Below, one piece after another: positions 34,299 to 42,548 of a stretch of DNA of 64,000 bases. The stretch's first letter is position 1. Every line of letters begins with the position of its first letter. Under the pieces are notes generated by a model. The model worked only from the letters and a program-made list of their open reading frames with translations, was not told the origin of the DNA and ran no database searches. This stretch comes from CBDDBU01 sp965226045 (GTDB lineage Bacteria; Pseudomonadota; Alphaproteobacteria; VGEJ01). The position numbers and the translations under genes were made by a program. Where the stretch lies: contig CBDDBU010000025.1 of NCBI GenBank assembly GCA_965226045.1, positions 62,001 through 126,000 on the forward strand. The letters are read 5' to 3'.

Positions 34299-35742
34299 GA
34301 TGTCCCGGTCGATGTTGAAAAGTTGAGGTAGGTGTCGCTCTCCTGGAGCCGTTAGGCTCCGGGTGCTGCAAACCCAAGAGGGAGAACGACACCATGGGAA
34401 AGAATATCCGTAGTTCCAGTAGCCCGAAAGCCCTTGCCACCTCGTTTCCTATGCCGCCGCTGGCAGACGCGATGGACGCAGTCCGTCTCAGCGTGGATCG
34501 GTTCTGTCTCCTGGCCGGGGTCGAGGCCTTGGCCGAGATGATGGAGGAGGACGCCACGACCGTGTGCGGGGCCCGACATCGTCGCCATGGGAACCGTCGG
34601 GGTTATCGCTGGGGCCATACGCAGAGCGAGATCGGCTACCACGGCGGCCGCGTGAAAGTGCAGCGGCCACGGGTTCGCGACCATGCTGGCAAGGAGGTGG
34701 GTTTGGAGAGCTGGCAGGTGCTGCGCGACGGCAACCTGTTGCTCGAGTGGGCGCTCAACCTGATGGTGCTGAACGTGTCGACCCGCAAGTACCACCGCGC
34801 GGTCCGTCTGCCCGAGGGCGACCTGGCGAAAGCGCGTGGCGACGGCACCTCGAAGTCGGCCGTTTCCCGGCGCTTTGTGGCGCTGTCGCGCAAGAAGATG
34901 AAGGCCTGGCTTGCCTCGGACCTCTCGGAGCTCGACCTGCTGGTCATCCAGATCGACGGTCTGCATGTCGGCGACCATGTCTTGGTGGCGGCGATCGGCG
35001 TCGATGGCAACGGCGACAAGCATGTCCTGGCCGTGGTCGAGGGGGCGACGGAGAACACTGTCGTCGTCCAGGCCTTGCTCGACAATCTCCTCGCCAGGGG
35101 GCTCGATCCGACGCTGCCCCGGCTGTTCATCGTCGATGGCGCGAAGGCGCTCAGCAAAGCGATCCGCAACACCTTCGGTGTGGCCGCCGCCATCCAGCGC
35201 TGCCAGGTCCACAAGGGCCGTAACATCATCGAGCGCCTGCCCCTGCATTTGCATGCGAGCGTCAAGAAGGCGCTCCGTCAGGCCTGGGACCAGGACGACG
35301 CAGACAAGGCCGAACGGCTGCTGCGCAACCTGGCCCGGCGTCTGGAGCATGAGGAACCGGGCGTCTCGGGCAGCATCCTGGAGGGGCTGGACGAGATACT
35401 CACCGTCATCCGCCTCGGCCTGCCGCACGAACTCCGGCGCTCGCTCGCCTGCACCAACATCGTCGAGAACGCGCTCGGCACGGTGCGCCAGGTCACCCGC
35501 AACGTCAAACGCTGGAGACACGCCGAGATGGCGCTCAGATGGACCGCCGCCGGCCTGCTGGAGGCCCAGAAAACCTTCCGTCGCCTCAAGGCCTATCGTC
35601 AGCTGCCCATCCTCCGAAATGCTCTCCAGGAACACTTGAGAAAGGCTCAGGCCGACAGTGCCATTGAAACCATCATGAAGGCAGCATAGCATCATCAACC
35701 AGCGACGCCTGCCCCACGAATTTCAACAGAGATAGGGACATC
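34299..35742 (+). mobile_element. IS256-family insertion sequence (second type), no target duplication
   Basis: A 1,444-bp element. The left end GATGTCCCGGTCGATGTTGA and the right inverse end GATGTCCCTATCTCTGTTGA match over most of the first 20 bases, and similarity extends further inward. The 9 bases outside each end differ (AGGCTGGGA versus GCCCCGAGG), unlike a fresh IS256-type insertion. It separates an IS3 scrap from a headless glutathionyl-reductase gene, so a deletion or recombination probably occurred at one side. The transposase differs from the one at 24924. Confidence 0.87.
34394..35689 (+). CDS. IS256-family (mutator-type) transposase, second type
   Basis: A 431-residue transposase. 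Catalytic acids: aspartate in LVIQIDGLHVGDH, aspartate in LFIVDGAKALSKA, glutamate in CTNIVENALGTVR. The middle region AAIQRCQVHKGRNIIERLP is typical of this family. It has a longer N terminus (about 60 residues before the conserved core) than the other IS256-type protein in this window. GGGAG lies about 8 bases upstream of the ATG. The frame is intact. Confidence 0.93.
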   Translation: MGKNIRSSSSPKALATSFPMPPLADAMDAVRLSVDRFCLLAGVEALAEMMEEDATTVCGARHRRHGNRRGYRWGHTQSEIGYHGGRVKVQRPRVRDHAGKEVGLESWQVLRDGNLLLEWALNLMVLNVSTRKYHRAVRLPEGDLAKARGDGTSKSAVSRRFVALSRKKMKAWLASDLSELDLLVIQIDGLHVGDHVLVAAIGVDGNGDKHVLAVVEGATENTVVVQALLDNLLARGLDPTLPRLFIVDGAKALSKAIRNTFGVAAAIQRCQVHKGRNIIERLPLHLHASVKKALRQAWDQDDADKAERLLRNLARRLEHEEPGVSGSILEGLDEILTVIRLGLPHELRRSLACTNIVENALGTVRQVTRNVKRWRHAEMALRWTAAGLLEAQKTFRRLKAYRQLPILRNALQEHLRKAQADSAIETIMKAA

Positions 35743-36443
35743 GCCCCGAGGAAGGCTGGGTGTTCGACAACGAGTCGGCCAAGCATCGCGACGCCTGCCT
35801 CGGGACCAGCGCGCTGCGGGAGGTCTACACGATGGCCGATCCCAGGTACTCCGGGCGGGTCACCGTGCCGGTGCTGTGGGACAAGGCGCGGCGGACCATA
35901 GTCAACAACGAATCGGCCGAGATCATCCGCATGTTCAACAGCGCGTTCGCGGCCTTCACCGACGACGAGCACGACTATTACCCCTCGTCGTTGCGGGCGG
36001 AAATCGAGGCGGTCAACGCGCGCATATACAAGACACTTAACAATGGCGTGTACCGAACCGGCTTCGCGCGCACCCAGGACGCGTACGAGGAGGCGGTCGT
36101 CGAGGTCTTCGCGACCCTCGATTGGCTCGAGGCGCGGCTCGACGGGCGGCGCTATCTAATCGGCGATATGCTGACCGAGGCCGACTGGCGATTGTTCCCG
36201 ACCTCGGTCCGCTTCGACGCAGCCTATCACGGCGCCTTTAAGTGCAACCTCCGCCGCATCGTCGACTACCCCAACCTGTGGGGCTACACGCGCGAGCTTT
36301 ATCAGATGCCTGGCATCGCCGAGACCATCGACCTGGACGCCTACAAACAGGGCTACTATTCGCCCAGTCCCATGCGAAACCCGCTCGGGATGGTTCCGAT
36401 GGGTCCCCTTGTCGATTTCTCGACGCCGCACGGCCGCGCGTAA
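35743..36443 (+). pseudogene. Glutathionyl-hydroquinone reductase-like (GST Omega/Xi type), N-terminal part deleted
   Basis: The surviving frame starts right at the IS end (E-E-G-W-V-F-D), then has RVTVPVLWDK, IVNNESAEIIRMFNSAF and the C-terminal helical domain with VYRTGFARTQDAYEEAV and LIGDMLTEADWRLFPTSVRF (read in pieces). These are typical of glutathionyl-hydroquinone reductases, which reduce glutathionylated quinones. About 230 residues remain of a family of roughly 310-330. The missing part includes the CPWA catalytic-cysteine motif, so the product would be inactive. Confidence 0.87.
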
Positions 36444-36698
36444 GGCATCGACCGCTGTCGTCCATGCCATGCCCATGGCGGCCCCGAGCGGGCTGATAGT
36501 TAACCTATGATGATGCCTAATCTCCCCCGCAGGCGGCGGGACGGCGATGGGAATCCACTTTTCGGCGCGCCGCGAATATAATCACGGGCGGGCCGGCGAG
36601 GTGTGGCCGCTAACGCCGTTAGGGGCCATCACCGGGCTCCCTCTTCGACGGCGAGGTCACGGACGACGGCCATCGCGGGCCTCAGGGGAGAAAAGCCG
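36444..36698 (+). promoter_or_regulatory. gltA upstream region with a TATAAT element
   Basis: A 255-bp gap without a credible gene. A perfect TATAAT at 36577-36582 stands out in GC-rich sequence about 117 bp before the gltA ATG; the -35 region is weak (CCACTT at about the right distance). A second AT-rich patch with TATGAT lies near 36508. GGGGAG a few bases before 36699 is the ribosome site. Confidence 0.4.
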
Positions 36699-38027
36699 AT
36701 GACGCAGGACGCCAACAACACGCTGCCGGAGGGCGCAGCACTTCTCCAGGTCGGCGACGGGGGCGGCGACAATGCACTGCTGCTGCCGCTGATGCATGGC
36801 AGCGTCGGCCCCTCGGTCATCGACATACGCGCGCTGTATGGGTGCACGGGGCACTTCACCTACGACCCCGGCTTCTTGTCGACGGCGAGTTGCGAAAGCA
36901 CGATCACCTACATCGACGGCGACGAGGGTGTGCTGCTGTACAGGGGCTATCCGATCGAGCAGTTGGCGCAGAGGAGCGACTTCTTGGAGACCTGCTATCT
37001 GCTGTTGTTCGGTGAGCTGCCGAGCCCCGGCGAGACGGAGCGCTTTCGCGGGGCCGTGATCCGCCACACGATGCTGCACGAGCAGCTCAGCTATTTTTAC
37101 CGCGGCTTCCGCCGCGATGCGCACCCCATGGCGATCATGGTTGGCGTGGTGGGCGCACTGTCGGCATTCTACCACGACAGCACCGACATCACCGATCCCG
37201 ACCAGCGCCGCGTCGCCTCGATCCGCTTGATCGCCAAGATGCCGACGATCGCCGCGCAGGCCTATAAGTTCTCGATTGGCCAGCCGTTCACCTATCCCCG
37301 CAACGATCTGGGCTTCGTCGAGAACTTCCTGCACATGACCTTCGCCGTGCCGTGCGAGCCCTATGTCATCAACCCGGTGCGGGCGCGCGCCCTCGAGAAG
37401 ATTTTCATTCTGCACGCCGATCACGAGCAGAACGCGTCGACCTCGACGGTGCGCATCGCCGGCTCGTCGGGGGCCAACCCGTTTGCCTGCATCGCCGCCG
37501 GTATCGCGTGCCTGTGGGGACCGGCGCACGGCGGCGCCAATGAGGCCGTCCTGAACATGTTAGGTGAGATTGGGACCGTCGATCGCATCCCCGAATTCAT
37601 CAAGCGCGCCAAAGACAAGGACGATCCGTTCCGGCTGATGGGCTTCGGCCATCGCGTGTACAAGAACTTCGACCCCAGGGCCACGGTGCTGCGCGAGACC
37701 TCTCGCGAGGTCCTCGAACAGCTCGACATGGGCGACGAGCCGCTGCTTCAACTGGCCGTCGAACTCGAGCGCATCGCCCTGGAGGACGAATATTTCGTCG
37801 AGCGCAAGCTCTACCCCAATGTCGATTTCTACTCGGGCATCATCCTGCGCGCCATGGGCTTCCCGACCAGCATGTTCACGGTGTTGTTCGCATTGGCGCG
37901 GACCGTCGGCTGGGTCGCTCAGTGGAACGAGATGATCGAGGATCCGCTACAAAAGATCGGCCGCCCGCGGCAGCTTTACACGGGTGCCCCGACACGGGAT
38001 TATGTCGATATGGAACGCCGAGCTTAA
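36699..38027 (+). CDS. gltA: Citrate synthase (type II, hexameric GltA type)
   Basis: A 442-residue citrate synthase that condenses acetyl-CoA and oxaloacetate. The catalytic histidines are in LHADHEQNAS and WGPAHGGANEAV, the arginine region is MGFGHRVYKNFDPRA, and the catalytic aspartate lies in YPNVDFYSGI. The N-terminal 45-residue beta-rich part (LLLPLMHGSVGPSVIDIR) is typical of the NADH-sensitive Gram-negative type. The ATG at 36699 follows GGGGAG; an open extension to 36603 lacks family similarity. It is convergent with the lpx block, with broken genes between. Confidence 0.95.
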   Translation: MTQDANNTLPEGAALLQVGDGGGDNALLLPLMHGSVGPSVIDIRALYGCTGHFTYDPGFLSTASCESTITYIDGDEGVLLYRGYPIEQLAQRSDFLETCYLLLFGELPSPGETERFRGAVIRHTMLHEQLSYFYRGFRRDAHPMAIMVGVVGALSAFYHDSTDITDPDQRRVASIRLIAKMPTIAAQAYKFSIGQPFTYPRNDLGFVENFLHMTFAVPCEPYVINPVRARALEKIFILHADHEQNASTSTVRIAGSSGANPFACIAAGIACLWGPAHGGANEAVLNMLGEIGTVDRIPEFIKRAKDKDDPFRLMGFGHRVYKNFDPRATVLRETSREVLEQLDMGDEPLLQLAVELERIALEDEYFVERKLYPNVDFYSGIILRAMGFPTSMFTVLFALARTVGWVAQWNEMIEDPLQKIGRPRQLYTGAPTRDYVDMERRA

Positions 38028-38223
38028 GCCACTGGTCGAGCGAGCCTCCCTGCCGCAGCCGGCCCTCGCCGCCCAGCCCCTCGTGCCCAGCACGCGGATG
38101 GTCTGGCTGCCGCTTCCCGCCAACGACAACCGTTCGCCCCACCTGGCGCGGTTCGCTATGCTAGCGGGATGGATGGTGGCGGGCGCGGTGCTGGCGGCGC
38201 TCCTCTGGTCGCTTGCCGACTGA
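38005..38223 (+). CDS. Small putative single-pass membrane protein
   Basis: A 72-residue frame overlapping the last 23 bp of gltA. The N-terminal half is polar and proline-rich (with LPLPANDNRSPHLARF before the membrane part), and residues about 50-70 (MLAGWMVAGAVLAALLWSL) form one transmembrane helix near the C terminus. An upstream ATG at 37984 would add seven residues. No family recognised. The membrane helix and the overlap with gltA make a real gene plausible but unproven. Confidence 0.4.
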   Translation, partial: SIWNAELKPLVERASLPQPALAAQPLVPSTRMVWLPLPANDNRSPHLARFAMLAGWMVAGAVLAALLWSLAD

Positions 38224-38299
38224 CGGACTAAGCTGGCGCGGAGAGCGACGGTCAGCGTGGTGATGCGCCGCTTGCCCACATAGGGTCAAGATCGCTCTC

Positions 38300-39089
38300 T
38301 TGGGAGCGGTCGTCGTTGCGTTGATGGCGGCTCAACTTTCAAGCGCCCCCTACTCTCAGGACCCGACGTTCCACATGTTCGCCAACGGACGCGCGTGGTT
38401 TGGTATTCCGTTCGCCGGCAACGTTATCTCGAATCTCGCCTATGCGATCGTCGGCGCACTCGGCCTGGCTTTCGTCTGGGGTCGGCGAGGTAGAAGCCTG
38501 TTTAGCCAGCCGCGAGAGTCCTGGCCGTTTGTCGTCTTTTTCGTCGGTGTGACGCTCATCAGCCTATGCTCGGCGTACTACCGCTGGGCGCCCACCAATG
38601 AGACGCTGTTCTGGGACCGCCTGCCCATGAGCATTGCTTTCATGGCCATGTTCGCGACGTTCATCGCCGACCGCATTCACGCCCGGGCGGGGCGAGGTAG
38701 CGCTACCGGCTCTGGTCGTTCTGGGGCTCGCGGGTGTGCTGTATTGGCACCTGACCGATGGCGCCGGGCATGGCGATCTGCGCCTCTACTATCTGGTGCA
38801 GGCGATTCCCATAGTGACCGTACCCGTGATCTGTCTGCTGTTTGAAGGCCGCATTACCAACGCGCGCTACGTCCTATATATGACCGGCTGGTACGTGGCG
38901 GCGCTTGCGTGTGAGAAGCTTGACCATGAGATTTACGAGGCGGCGGGGCAGTCGGTGAGCGGCCACACGGTCAAGCATCTACTCTCGGCGATCGCCATTG
39001 GCGTGGTGTTGGCAATGCTCCGCTCGGCGGCCGCACGCCAGCGAGTTGGCGACCCGGCCGATCGTCGGTTGGCTCGAACCGGGGTATGA
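38300..39089 (+). pseudogene. Alkaline phytoceramidase-like membrane protein, frameshifted
   Basis: The first frame covers NVISNLAYAIVGALGLAF and SAYYRWAPTNETLFWDRLPM, and the homologous sequence then moves to another frame near 38690 (in a G-rich stretch) and continues with LTDGAGHGDLRLYYLVQAIP, EKLDHEIYEAAG and SGHTVKHLLSAIA. The histidine-rich end (SGHTVKH) is the metal-binding signature of the alkaline ceramidase/CREST group, which cleaves amide-linked lipids. It would be about 260 residues with six to seven membrane segments. The start is unclear (TTG at 38300). A sequencing error in the G run could also explain the frameshift. Confidence 0.75.
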
Positions 39090-39143
39090 CGATGCGATCA
39101 TCCAATCCGTCCGATGGGTTGGTCGGCTAGAGGACGTGGCGCG

Positions 39144-39467
39144 ATGGCGATCAGGCGCATTTAGCACGGCTGGACGACGCTTGAGAACGCCGATGCATAC
39201 GAACAGTTCTTGCACGATGAGGTGTTCCCGGAAATCGAGGCGAAGAATATCTCCGGCTACCGTGGCATTGAATTGCTACACCGGGACCTCGATGGCGAGG
39301 TGGAGTTCATCACGACAATGACATTCGACTCGATTCAGAACGTGATCGCATTCCAGGGGAAGGATTACCAACGCTGCTATGTGCCTGACTCCGCACAGCG
39401 CCTTCTCAAACGCTGGAATCAGGTGTCGGATCATTATGATGTCAAAGAGGTAAGGCACTACGACTAG
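39144..39467 (+). pseudogene. Antibiotic-biosynthesis-monooxygenase-like (ABM) protein with a nonsense codon 7
   Basis: ATG at 39144 follows AGAGGA and reads M-A-I-R-R-I, then TAG at 39162-39164 where relatives have tryptophan (TGG), then H-G-W-T-T-L-E-N-A-D-A-Y-E-Q-F and onward to V-R-H-Y-D at 39467. Total about 107 codons, the normal length of this small ferredoxin-like-fold family. Apart from the stop the frame is intact. An internal ATG at 39210 would omit the first beta strand. Confidence 0.75.
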
Positions 39468-39496
39468 CCACAATCCTCTTAGCATCATAATGCGGC

Positions 39497-39535
39497 CCAG
39501 GACTGGCGCTTGGCCCAGACCAGCGCCAGTCCTGG
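39497..39535. terminator. Perfect 13-bp stem hairpin between convergent genes
   Basis: CCAGGACTGGCGC (39497-39509) and GCGCCAGTCCTGG (39523-39535) are exact inverse complements with a 13-base loop. It lies between the ABM-like gene (plus strand) and the GFA-like gene (minus strand), where a bidirectional terminator would be expected. No T run follows on either strand, so intrinsic termination would be atypical. Confidence 0.4.
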
Positions 39536-39549
39536 CGGCGGGCCGGCTC

Positions 39550-39977
39550 GAATCACTCAGGCACTGTTCGCCGGAGCCGCCCAGGTCCGCGGGAAAATCC
39601 TTCAGCTTGGGGAGCCCGTCCTTCATGGGCAGAATCGTCTCCGCGTAATTGACATGGGCCCCAGGTTCGAATTTTAAACTGGGCAGAGTCGCGCCGTAGA
39701 CATCCATCAGCCCGATGGGTGGATGGGCCGTCATGATATGGGCCACACTTGGTGCAATATTGCCGCTCGCTGGACGCGGTCTTGTGGTATTCGCCGACGT
39801 GCTCCGAGCCCCGGGTGATCCGCACAGCGTCGAATTTTCATAGGGTGAATGCGTTCACCGGTCCCGCCGACCAAGAGCGGCAGGATTCACAGTGGCAATA
39901 CCCATGCCTTCGGGCGAGCCGGTCACTTCGATCTCAATCGCTCCGCAGAAACACGTTCCCTTGTGGATGTCACCCAT
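39550..39977 (-). pseudogene. GFA-family (glutathione-dependent formaldehyde-activating-like) protein, degraded
   Basis: Minus-strand pieces read M-G-D-I-H-K-G-T-C-F-C-G-A-I-E, then after a frameshift C-H-C-E-S-C-R-S-W-S-A-G-P-V-N-A-F-T-L, then a TGA where tryptophan is expected, then VRITRGSEHVGEYHKT and QYCTKCG, then another frameshift before HIMTAHPPIGLMDVY and FEPGAHVNYAETILPMKDGL (read in pieces). The zinc-binding C-x-C and C-x2-C pairs identify the Mss4-like GFA fold. At least two frameshifts and one nonsense change. The exact 3' end is uncertain. Confidence 0.78.
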
Positions 39978-40063
39978 CGACACACTCCCTCCAACCTGAA
40001 CTTCCGAAACAACACATGCCGGCCCGATCGGTCGTCACGCCCAAGTCCGGCGGGCGGCCCTGA

Positions 40064-40480
40064 TCAGCGCTCGATTAGTTCGATCTTGTAGCCATCGGGG
40101 TCTTCGATGAAAGCGATGACCGTGGTGCCGTGCTTCATCGGTCCGGGCGGGCGCGGGATCGACGCCCCTTCGGCGACTAGCTGTTCACAGGTGCCGTAGA
40201 TGTCGGGCACACCGAGGGCGAGGTGGCCCCAGCCGTCGCCCAGGTCGTAGGCTTCGGCTTGGTCCCAGTTGTGGGTAAGCTCGACGACAGCGGTATCGGC
40301 CTCATCGCCATAGCCGACGAACGCGAGCGTGAAACGGCCCTCGGGGTAGTCATGCTTGCGCATCAGGGTCATGCCGAGAAGCCGAGTGTAGAAATCGAGT
40401 GACTTGTCCAGGTCGCAAACCCGAATCATGGTGTGCAGCAGGCGGAAGTTTCCGGTTTTCTCAGCCGTGGCCGTCGTCAT
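40064..40480 (-). CDS. gloA: Lactoylglutathione lyase (glyoxalase I)
   Basis: A 138-residue enzyme that isomerises the methylglyoxal-glutathione hemithioacetal to lactoylglutathione. Metal ligands by position: the histidine in LLHTMIRVCDL, the glutamate in AVVELTHNW, the histidine in GWGHLALGV and the glutamate in GYKIELIER. Length and motifs match the short nickel-type bacterial GloA. It lies 15 bp downstream of lpxB on the same strand. Confidence 0.93.
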   Translation of the reverse strand: MTTATAEKTGNFRLLHTMIRVCDLDKSLDFYTRLLGMTLMRKHDYPEGRFTLAFVGYGDEADTAVVELTHNWDQAEAYDLGDGWGHLALGVPDIYGTCEQLVAEGASIPRPPGPMKHGTTVIAFIEDPDGYKIELIER

Positions 40481-40495
40481 CGTCTTCTCCCTTTG

Positions 40496-41698
40496 TCACT
40501 TGCCCTCGCTGGCAGGCGCGAGACGTGTCTCCCGGCGGCCCAGCACGTCTAAGACGACCTGTGCCGCGCAATGACTTGGCGCCATATCGGCGATGAACAG
40601 GCGCCGTCGCACCTCGCGAGCCGCATCAATTTGAACGTCACAGGCCGATCGATCAACGAGAATGCGCGCGACCGCGGCCTCAAGGCGATCAGGCGTGCAC
40701 GCTTCTTGCAAGAATTCTGGCACCACGGCGCGGTTCACGATCAGATTGACGAGGCAGGTATGATCGACCGATACCAGACGCCGCACGACCGCGATAGTCA
40801 CCGGATTCATGCGATAGGCGACGACCATCGGGACCTCGGCCATCGCAAGCTCCAGCGTGACCGTACCCGAGGCGGCGAGCGCCGCATCAGACGCCGCCAG
40901 GGCGTCCGCTTTATCGGCGCCGCCCCACACGACGATCGCGTTCAGTCCGCGCCCCCTCAGCCCAGGATCCGCGAGCCGGCGCTCGACCGAGTCGGCGAGG
41001 GTCGGTAGAGTCGGCACGACCACGCGAAGCTCGGGCATACGAGCCGACAGGCGCGCCGCCGCCTCGGCGAACGGCGTCAGCAACCGTTCGATCTCGCCGC
41101 GCCGGCTACCAGGTAGAAGCGCCAACAGCGGCGCGCCTCGCGCTATGCCGTGGCGCGCGCGGAAGGCCGGGCCGTCGGCGTTCTGGCCCTCCTCGACCGC
41201 CGGATGCCCGACGAAAGTGCAGGGCAGCCCAACCTTCTCAAAGTACGGCGGCTCGAACGGCAGGAGGGCGAGCAGATGGTCGAGAAAGCGCGCGATCTTG
41301 CGTGCCCGCCCAGACCGCCAAGCCCACACGCTCGGCGCGACATAGTGAATGAGCGGGATGCCCGAGCGCGCCAGCCGCCGACCGACACGAAAGTTGAAAC
41401 CGGGCGCGTCGATGGTGACGAGGGCGTCGGGCCGGGCCGCGCGTACGGCATGAACAGTGTCGCGCACACGGCGCATGAGCTGCTGCGCCCGGGGCAGGAC
41501 CTCTACCAGCCCCATCACCGAGAGCTCGGCCATCGGGAACAGGTCATCGAGACCCTGCGCCAACATCCGCTCGCCGCCGACGCCACGGAAACTGACCGCG
41601 CCGCCGGACCGCTCCTCAAGCGCTGCCATCAGACGGCCGCCCAGCGCGTCGCCCGACGGCTCGCCCGCCAGCATCATGATGTCGAGCGGCCGACCCAC
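40496..41698 (-). CDS. lpxB: Lipid-A-disaccharide synthase
   Basis: A 400-residue GT-B glycosyltransferase (family GT19) that joins UDP-2,3-diacylglucosamine and lipid X into the lipid A disaccharide, peripheral at the inner membrane. Visible: N-terminal IMMLAGEPSGDALGGRLM, the PGFNFRVGRRL region, YVAPSVWAWR, and LLALLPGSRRGEIERLL in the C-terminal domain. Seven bases downstream of lpxI. Last essential gene of the lpx block here. Confidence 0.95.
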   Translation of the reverse strand: MGRPLDIMMLAGEPSGDALGGRLMAALEERSGGAVSFRGVGGERMLAQGLDDLFPMAELSVMGLVEVLPRAQQLMRRVRDTVHAVRAARPDALVTIDAPGFNFRVGRRLARSGIPLIHYVAPSVWAWRSGRARKIARFLDHLLALLPFEPPYFEKVGLPCTFVGHPAVEEGQNADGPAFRARHGIARGAPLLALLPGSRRGEIERLLTPFAEAAARLSARMPELRVVVPTLPTLADSVERRLADPGLRGRGLNAIVVWGGADKADALAASDAALAASGTVTLELAMAEVPMVVAYRMNPVTIAVVRRLVSVDHTCLVNLIVNRAVVPEFLQEACTPDRLEAAVARILVDRSACDVQIDAAREVRRRLFIADMAPSHCAAQVVLDVLGRRETRLAPASEGK

Positions 41699-41705
41699 CG
41701 CCGCC

Positions 41706-42548
41706 CTATGTCGTCGTCAGCCCATAGAGGAACAACCCCAACCGATCGGCGAGTGCCACCGCTTCGTCGCGGTCATGGGCCAGCGCGCCGTCAGCCTCGA
41801 CCGCGATGCCCGCGAGGCCCGTGTTGGCCGCGCCCTCGACGGTGCGCAACCCAATCGTCGGCATGTCGGCGCGCCGCTGTTGCCCGGGTTTGCTCATCTT
41901 GACCAACACGCCGGCTGGGCCTTCATCAAGACGCAGATCGGCGCACCGCGCGATCAGAATATCGGTACCCTCCGCCGCCTCTACGCCCAGGATCCGGCCC
42001 TGTTGGACGATCACGGCTTGCCCAATGTCGAGCGCCCCTAAACCCTGAATCACCGCGACCCCTCGTTCGATGTCCGAGAGCGCCGCCGCATCGGGCTGGT
42101 GGACCCCCCAACGACCGGCCGGCGCCAACAGCTCGGCCAGCACCTCATCGGCGCCGATCACGCGGAACCCCTCTCCCTCGAGTTCCTCGATGACCACGGC
42201 CAACAACGAGTCGTCGCCCCCGCGCGCCGCGACCAGGCGGCCGAGAATCCGAACCCCCCGGCGATCGGGACGCAGGGTCGAGAGCGATGGTCGTGTGATC
42301 GGACCCGCGAGCACGACATCCTCGCAGCGCTGTTGGCGAAGCAGTCGGATGAGCTTTCCCGCCGCGCCGATGCGCACGTGGGCATGGGGGACATCACCGA
42401 TGACGGCGCCGTCCGCCTCACCCTCGAGCGCAACCACGAACACCGGGCGACCTCGGGCGCGACAGGCCTCGAGAAGCTTGCCCGGCAGTGATCCTCTACC
42501 GGCCACGATCCCCAGCTTGCCGGTCACGGCCCCGCTTTGGGCTGGCAT
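41706..42548 (-). CDS. lpxI: UDP-2,3-diacylglucosamine pyrophosphatase LpxI
   Basis: A 280-residue protein of the LpxI (DUF1009) family. It hydrolyses UDP-2,3-diacylglucosamine to lipid X and UMP, replacing LpxH in alphaproteobacteria. Marks: KLGIVAGRGSLPGKLLEA at the N terminus, the middle FRVIGADEVLAELLAPAG, and the C-terminal MPTIGLRTVEGAANTGLAGI (read in pieces), where a conserved aspartate region follows. Overlaps lpxA by 25 bp. Presence between lpxA and lpxB is the usual alphaproteobacterial order. Confidence 0.94.
   Translation of the reverse strand: MPAQSGAVTGKLGIVAGRGSLPGKLLEACRARGRPVFVVALEGEADGAVIGDVPHAHVRIGAAGKLIRLLRQQRCEDVVLAGPITRPSLSTLRPDRRGVRILGRLVAARGGDDSLLAVVIEELEGEGFRVIGADEVLAELLAPAGRWGVHQPDAAALSDIERGVAVIQGLGALDIGQAVIVQQGRILGVEAAEGTDILIARCADLRLDEGPAGVLVKMSKPGQQRRADMPTIGLRTVEGAANTGLAGIAVEADGALAHDRDEAVALADRLGLFLYGLTTT

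Noticed and set aside
34352..35698. 448-codon minus-strand frame
   Set aside because: Antisense to the IS256-family transposase with full catalytic motifs.
36603..36698. N-terminal extension of citrate synthase from an upstream start
   Set aside because: Not similar to the family; the ATG at 36699 has a good ribosome site.
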